Shown here one piece after another: positions 5,235 through 8,386 of a stretch of DNA of 8,386 bases; the stretch's first letter is position 1, and every line of letters begins with the position of its first letter. Source of the stretch: Endomicrobiia bacterium (GTDB taxonomy: Bacteria; Elusimicrobiota; Endomicrobiia; Endomicrobiales; Endomicrobiaceae); contig BNVT01000049.1 in NCBI GenBank assembly GCA_025998295.1, positions 1 through 8,386 of the forward strand. The letters run 5' to 3'. The position numbers and the translations under genes were made by a program. The notes below the pieces were generated by a model. The model worked only from the letters and a program-made list of their open reading frames with translations, was not told the origin of the DNA and ran no database searches.

Positions 5235-5560
5235 ACTAACCCTTTGTTTTGCAATATAGCATATAATATAACATATTTTACAGTATAACACATAGTGAGT
5301 ATAGGATATAATGTAGTTATGATACTGCTTACGATATTATATCAATATAGTGTATAGGTAACATATTAAATATAACATATCTTATAATATGTGATATAAC
5401 TGTAATATAATATACAGTACATAATATGTTTATAATATAGCATATAATACACCTTATTTTGTAATGTGATATAGGATATATGCATACTGTAGTAGTGTAA
5501 GATATATCATACTATTATATATAACATATAATATATATTACCTAATACATGATATTATCA
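5235..5560. repeat. Probable centromere (parS-like) and operator array upstream of parA
   Basis: Almost pure A/T with short exact repeats. TATAACATAT occurs at 5267-5276, 5371-5380 and 5520-5529. AATATAGCATATAATA (16 bp) occurs at 5253-5268 and again at 5434-5449. TATAGGATATA occurs at 5300-5310 and 5470-5480. ACATAT (5375-5380) and ATATGT (5387-5392) form an inverted pair, and ATAATATGTT (5421-5430) is a further inverted copy. Clustered motifs in both orientations just upstream of a parA plus ribbon-helix-helix operon are characteristic of centromere/operator DNA. The parA promoter must be in here, but the base composition gives too many TATAAT-like hexamers to pick one and no clear TTGACA was seen. 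Confidence 0.6.
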
Positions 5561-6006
5561 AATTAGCTTGTTAGTCATGCAACATAGGCTACAGAGATTC
5601 TCTAGAGGTCATAAATTATATGTAAGAGCAAGGTAATCTCCTACGACCTTAAGTAGAATATTGCAAGGGGTTTTAATAGTATGAAAAGTAACCAAAGTGG
5701 ATTGCTAAAGACTTAAAGTAAGCTGTTTTAGAGCTAGCAAGTAGCAGCAGGTGAGTTTTTGTTGTCACAGGTATTGTGCTCAATGCCCTAGTATTTCATC
5801 CATCTATCGTATATTTCTTCATAGATCGCCTATACACCAAGCCTACACCTGTATAGCGCTAAGCTCAAACTAAACTGTTAGAACTCTTAATGATGAATTA
5901 CTCAAAACGAACGTATAAGCCGTTGATTTTTTTGACGAGTTTGGCAGCAAATCAAAGTAGGAATGTGACTTAATAATATTGTTTTTCTTATGTTATTTAT
6001 AATTGA
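5561..6006. other. Intergenic or decayed stretch, no supported gene
   Basis: About 450 bp in which stops interrupt all six frames. The longest protein-like piece is on the minus strand around 5690-5800 (fragments such as TKTHLLLLASSKTAYFKSLA), not recognisable and without a start. GTTAGTCA at 5570-5577 matches the arm motif of the inverted-repeat module at 6683-6786. The element TTGACGAGTTTGGCAGCAA lies at 5932-5950. Confidence 0.4.
5932..5950 (+). repeat. Left copy of imperfect direct repeat (partner at 6670-6686)
   Basis: TTGACGAGTTTGGCAGCAA here and TTGACGTTTGGCAGCAA at 6670-6686 match completely apart from two extra bases (AG). They bracket about 740 bp of degraded sequence that includes the fossil frame at 6007 and the REP-like pair. 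They could be the edges of an inserted or duplicated segment. Confidence 0.4.
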
Positions 6007-6180
6007 TTAAGCAGAGCTATCTACACTGTCTATGCCATCTGTATCGGTATGGCCAATATTAGCTATTACAAAACCATACTTATGTAATAATTCTAAAAGC
6101 ATTTAAACCTTTTCTTGCTCCTTGCCCTTGAGAACATTTTCATATGAACAAAAGATCGATGATTCGTTTTACAAAGTAAA
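6007..6180 (-). pseudogene. Fossil reading frame with an internal stop
   Basis: Minus-strand frame SYENVLKGKEQEKV, then TAA, then MLLELLHKYGFVIANIGHTD and a short Asp/Ser-rich tail to TAA 6007. The same frame continues on both sides of the stop with protein-like composition, so this looks like one gene interrupted by a point mutation. The second piece (31 residues from ATG 6102) has AAAAGG five bases upstream and might be translated alone. The beginning is lost: the frame closes again near 6170. Family not recognised. Confidence 0.35.
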
Positions 6181-6334
6181 ACTACTTGCGTCTTAAATAC
6201 AATGAGAAAGACCAAGGTATTTTTTGTATTGCTTTTGTGAAAACCCGTTGTCTTTGGTCTCCCAGATGCCTTTTAAAAGCATAGAAAGGCTGTAATCTTT
6301 GAGTTTTGAAAGTCTATTAGTTATTAAATAATAC

Positions 6335-6625
6335 GGGGACAGACCTTAAAAACGATTACATATGCTCTAGGTTTTATAGACTAAACAAAGAAAAAAGACC
6401 AAAGAAGAAAGGATTATTAAAGCACTACATGACTTAAATTACAGTTTCTACCTACTAGTGTGGCAGTAGCCTTTAGCGCTAACAGTAGTAATACTTTAAT
6501 GACAAAGGGTTTTTTGGGGATGATCTGGGAAAAAATTAGCCAACCTAGACACGGCTCACAAACTACCACAGCAAAAAGCTTCTGGCTAAACATCGGTCGA
6601 AATGACACGACACGGGTGCCTGTCC
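6335..6625. mobile_element. REP-like inverted pair, possible RAYT-associated or MITE-like fossil
   Basis: GGGGACAGACC (6335-6345) and, in inverted orientation, GGACAGGCACCCG (6613-6625 read on the minus strand) share the GGACAG core and resemble the termini of REP elements mobilised by RAYT (TnpA-REP) transposases, where GGGGACAG and GGACAGGCACC-type ends are common. No RAYT gene is present. Inside is a plus-strand open frame from GTG 6460 to 6657 (65 residues, MTKGFLGMIWEKISQPRHGS in the middle), preceded in another frame by TKEERIIKALHDL. It has no ribosome site and its C-terminus runs into the repeat, so I do not call it a gene. Confidence 0.3.
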
Positions 6626-6682
6626 TAACGACAAGAAACATTGACTCTTTCTCTTAAAAGCTAAATCAGTTGACGTTTGGCA

Positions 6683-6786
6683 GCAATAAGTTAGTCAGAT
6701 GCGTTTGGTATATAAAAAATTGATGTAACATGTAGTTAATGACAATGTAGGAGACTAGAATGATTGATGTAACTGACTAACATTGC
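6683..6786. repeat. 104-bp inverted-repeat module with internal direct repeats
   Basis: GCAATAAGTTAGTCAG (6683-6698) is mirrored by CTGACTAACATTGC (6773-6786); the arms are identical apart from two extra A in the left one. Inside are two direct copies of ATTGATGTAAC at 6719-6729 and 6763-6773. It encodes nothing. It could be a small palindromic mobile unit, a recombination site or a regulatory binding array. Confidence 0.4.
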
Positions 6787-7216
6787 AAAAGTTAGATAAA
6801 GAATGGACATTTTTGGACTTTTAGTCCCATGGCGTGTGCCGTGCAAACAGAAGATAAAGGCTTAGTTTAGATGATTTTGTATTTTATAAGGAGCTTTTTT
6901 CTAGCTATCATAATTATTTAATCTATAACCATTGGGTCTTATATTTAAGGTGTTCTTCCAACATATAGTTCTATTTAACTTTTATTTAACTCACATAATG
7001 TCCTACACTAATCCTAATTGTCTCTCAAAGCAGACAAGACTACTTTTGTCATTTCTTTAGCTTATTTTTTGCTTTTCAAACCTCATCGCATAAGACTGTG
7101 CTTTTATGTTTTGAGTCGTTCTTGTAGTTTTGGTCTAATTGTCACCTTTTGGTAACATTTACTTTTCATTCTACTTTCTTATAATATTTACTGTCAATAA
7201 GACAATTATTTGATGA
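6787..7216. other. Intergenic stretch, no supported gene
   Basis: No reading frame of convincing length or composition in 430 bp. A short perfect hairpin, GGACTTTTAGTCC, lies at 6815-6827. The rest is AT-rich with scattered stops on both strands. Confidence 0.45.
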
Positions 7217-7218
7217 TT

Positions 7219-7706
7219 TTACCCTTTAAACAATTTCTTCATCTGATTATATAAACTTTCCAACCTTCTACTGTTTTCGTCTCTAACGCCATTTAATAAA
7301 GGGCAATTAGATGTTAATATACTCTTGTACACTAGTACTCTAGTGCAGGAGTCTTCGTAAAGCTTTAACGGCTTATCTGCTGCCTTTAAACAAAAAAAAA
7401 GAGTCCTTTGTCTGTAATGGGTCATTACCTCTACTTGATCTTTTTGCTGTTTAAAAAAAAAGGGGGGGGTTTTTGATGGGAGTAGCATAAGGGGAACCAA
7501 TTTCACCTTTTTATGCCATCATTGTGCCATTTAAGTCTTTTGGTTTTTAAGAGTTGTTGTTGTATTGTCGGGTCTTTTGCTCTCTAAATGGGGATATGCC
7601 CAAAGCATATACCTCTAATACTAAGGTCCTAGCTTTTAAGCAGCAAGTTATTGTTTGACGCTTTCAGCTTTATCTTTTAGCAGTAGCTTAAACCAAAAGG
7701 CTCCAT
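7219..7706 (-). pseudogene. Unrecognised frame with A9-G8-T5 homopolymer block
   Basis: From GTG 7506 an open frame of 95 residues runs to 7219; its last 70 residues are protein-like (EVMTHYRQRT, ADKPLKLYEDSC, TRVLVYKSILTSNC, RRLESLYNQMKKLFKG) and predict a small helical domain. The first 25 are dominated by translation of a homopolymer block (SKTPPFFFKQQK). Upstream in another frame, from ATG 7706, comes a run with two stops that still reads like protein (LSIRGICFGHIPI, DPTIQQQLLKTKRLKWHNDG). I read the whole as one gene broken by stops and at least one frameshift. The ribosome site before GTG is poor. No family recognised. Confidence 0.35.
7453..7474. other. A9-G8-T5 homopolymer junction
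   Basis: Nine A (7453-7461), eight G (7462-7469) and five T (7470-7474) follow each other without interruption. A G8 run is exceptional in sequence this AT-rich. It lies inside the 95-residue frame and is a likely place for indels in replication, transcription or sequencing. Confidence 0.8.
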
Positions 7707-7775
7707 ACTAATAGAGCAGAACTATCCCGTAGAATCACTGCAATAATTAATAATACAATCTGATTATATCATTTT

Positions 7776-7928
7776 ATGAGCAGTTTGTCGATAGGCCTCG
7801 ACGGTAAAAAGTTAAATAAAGAAAAGTTAGAAAATAAGGAGATTAACCCAAAGTGCAGCTTTCCCTTAAAATCCCAACTAAAAGCATCTTTATTATTAAT
7901 AACGTTGTTTGTTAATTATTTGCTTTAG
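7776..7928 (+). CDS. Possible 50-residue tail-anchored peptide
   Basis: ATG 7776 to TAG 7928 gives 50 residues: a lysine/asparagine-rich soluble part (DGKKLNKEKLENKEINPK, 9-26) and a hydrophobic C-terminus from 37 (ASLLLITLFVNYLL) that could anchor in a membrane. It would be the only plus-strand gene in the window. There is no Shine-Dalgarno sequence before the ATG and a TGA lies four codons upstream, so this may be chance or the end of a decayed gene. The clean split between charged and hydrophobic parts is the only evidence. Confidence 0.25.
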   Translation: MSSLSIGLDGKKLNKEKLENKEINPKCSFPLKSQLKASLLLITLFVNYLL

Positions 7929-8194
7929 GTGATGATAATTGAGTATATGGGTGTAGTCAAAATAAAATTAAAAAGGCAATATAGCAATATTGTCTAATGT
8001 ATAAAGTTAATTTGAAGCATATATGGCTTTGTGATCATTAAAACAAGTACGAAATAACATGATAGCTCTTTCACCTTTTTTAGATCTTTAGATTATTTTG
8101 ATCAATTTATTTTTTGTTTCATATTTTTTAATGTCTGCTAATGTTTTTATTGCAAGTATCTCACTTTTTTGCCTCCTTTTACACGATCTTCCTT
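7929..8194. other. Spacer with fragmentary minus-strand frame
   Basis: No intact gene. A small inverted repeat, CAATAT and ATATTG around AGCA, lies near 7977-7992. Between about 8090 and 8205 the minus strand has an open run (KGRSCKRRQKSEILAIKTLA, then IKKYETKNK) in a different frame from the basic frame at 8195-8299, which it could continue after one frameshift. Confidence 0.3.
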
Positions 8195-8299
8195 TTATTT
8201 GAGACTTTCAAACTCTTTAAGGACTTTTTTTCTTTTTTTTCTTCCTTCCTCCCTTATATCTCTGCTTTCCCTTACTTTGCCATACGTCGCAGTAACCAT
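8195..8299 (-). pseudogene. Lysine/arginine-rich short frame at right edge
   Basis: ATG 8299 to TAA 8195 encodes 34 residues, MVTATYGKVRESRDIREEG followed by RKKRKKVLKEFESLK. The frame is open for ten more codons upstream (TQKNYSNIW). It has no ribosome site. The composition suits a nucleic-acid binding segment. The run of T7 and T8 on the plus strand (8224-8238 region) encodes the RKKRKK patch and could hide an indel. It probably belongs to a decayed gene continuing into the frame at 8090-8205. Confidence 0.25.
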
Positions 8300-8386
8300 C
8301 CAAATATTGCTATAGTTCTTTTGTGTTTAAACCGATTAGATTTTTAATCTTAGTAAGAAAGCTTGCGTGGCTTCATGGAAAAAAAG

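Noticed and set aside
5235..5291. Upstream extension of parA by 19 codons.
   Set aside because: The extra residues are Cys/Tyr/Ile-rich translations of the AT repeat array, and ATG 5234 has a good ribosome site and the normal ParA N-terminus.
5725..5737. GTTTTAGAGCTAG matches the start of a type II CRISPR repeat.
   Set aside because: It occurs once, with no spacer-repeat periodicity, no anti-repeat and no cas gene; following bases do not continue the match. Treated as chance.
6417..6657. Overlapping frames of 74 (minus) and 65 (plus) codons.
   Set aside because: They run through the REP-like repeat, have no ribosome sites and no recognisable domains; reported as part of the repeat feature.
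8141..8347. Plus-strand open frame of 68 codons, Phe/Ser/Leu-rich.
   Set aside because: It is the complement of a Lys/Arg/Glu-rich minus-strand frame. Poly-T tracts give Phe runs that mimic a membrane protein.

Overview
The window is AT-rich and looks like most or all of a small plasmid, or a plasmid-derived segment, from a bacterium whose DNA is decaying. It carries a ParA partition ATPase with a ribbon-helix-helix partner, a plasmid replication initiator broken in two at a homopolymer, and a tandem iteron array that looks like an origin. There are no rRNA, tRNA or metabolic genes. Trp is read from TGG and the intact genes contain no internal TGA, so the standard bacterial code fits. Strong Shine-Dalgarno sites precede several starts (AGGAGGAG, AAAGGG, AAGGGG, GGGAG), which argues against Bacteroidota. 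Low GC, degraded reading frames, a transposase fossil and homopolymer frameshifts suggest a host-restricted or symbiotic bacterium. The replication protein resembles a family I associate with Firmicutes-type plasmids, but the taxon cannot be fixed from this sequence alone.

Layout. 1-424: tandem repeat of about 2.3 units, each with a GC-rich hairpin, an AT-rich palindrome and 22-bp iterons; this is the best origin candidate. 481-858: fossil of an IS630-family DDE transposase on the plus strand. 877-5234: every supported gene is on the minus strand. In transcription order they are parA (5234-4452), the overlapping ribbon-helix-helix gene (4465-4172), a 51-residue membrane protein (3954-3799), a 46-residue basic peptide (3649-3509), a decayed gene ending in a CxxCG knuckle (3482-3227), a decayed stretch (3047-2907), a helical protein of unknown function with a frameshifted front end (2839-1934), and the replication initiator split into an N-terminal part (1883-1527) and a C-terminal part (1518-877). 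5235-5560: AT-rich array of short direct and inverted repeats upstream of parA, the probable centromere and operator.

5561-8386 is mostly wreckage: a fossil reading frame with a stop (6180-6007), a REP-like inverted pair (6335-6625), a 104-bp inverted-repeat module (6683-6786), an unrecognised reading frame with a striking A9-G8-T5 tract (7706-7219), a possible 50-residue tail-anchored protein on the plus strand (7776-7928) and a lysine/arginine-rich short frame near the right edge.

Taken together, the intact parts form a minimal maintenance module. ParA and the ribbon-helix-helix protein acting on the 5235-5560 repeats would segregate the plasmid, and Rep acting on the 1-424 iterons would start replication. 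The main open question is whether Rep is dead, miscalled at an A7 tract, or rescued by slippage. The helical gene just upstream of Rep has two lesions that are also single-base and also lie in A tracts, so the three may share one explanation.
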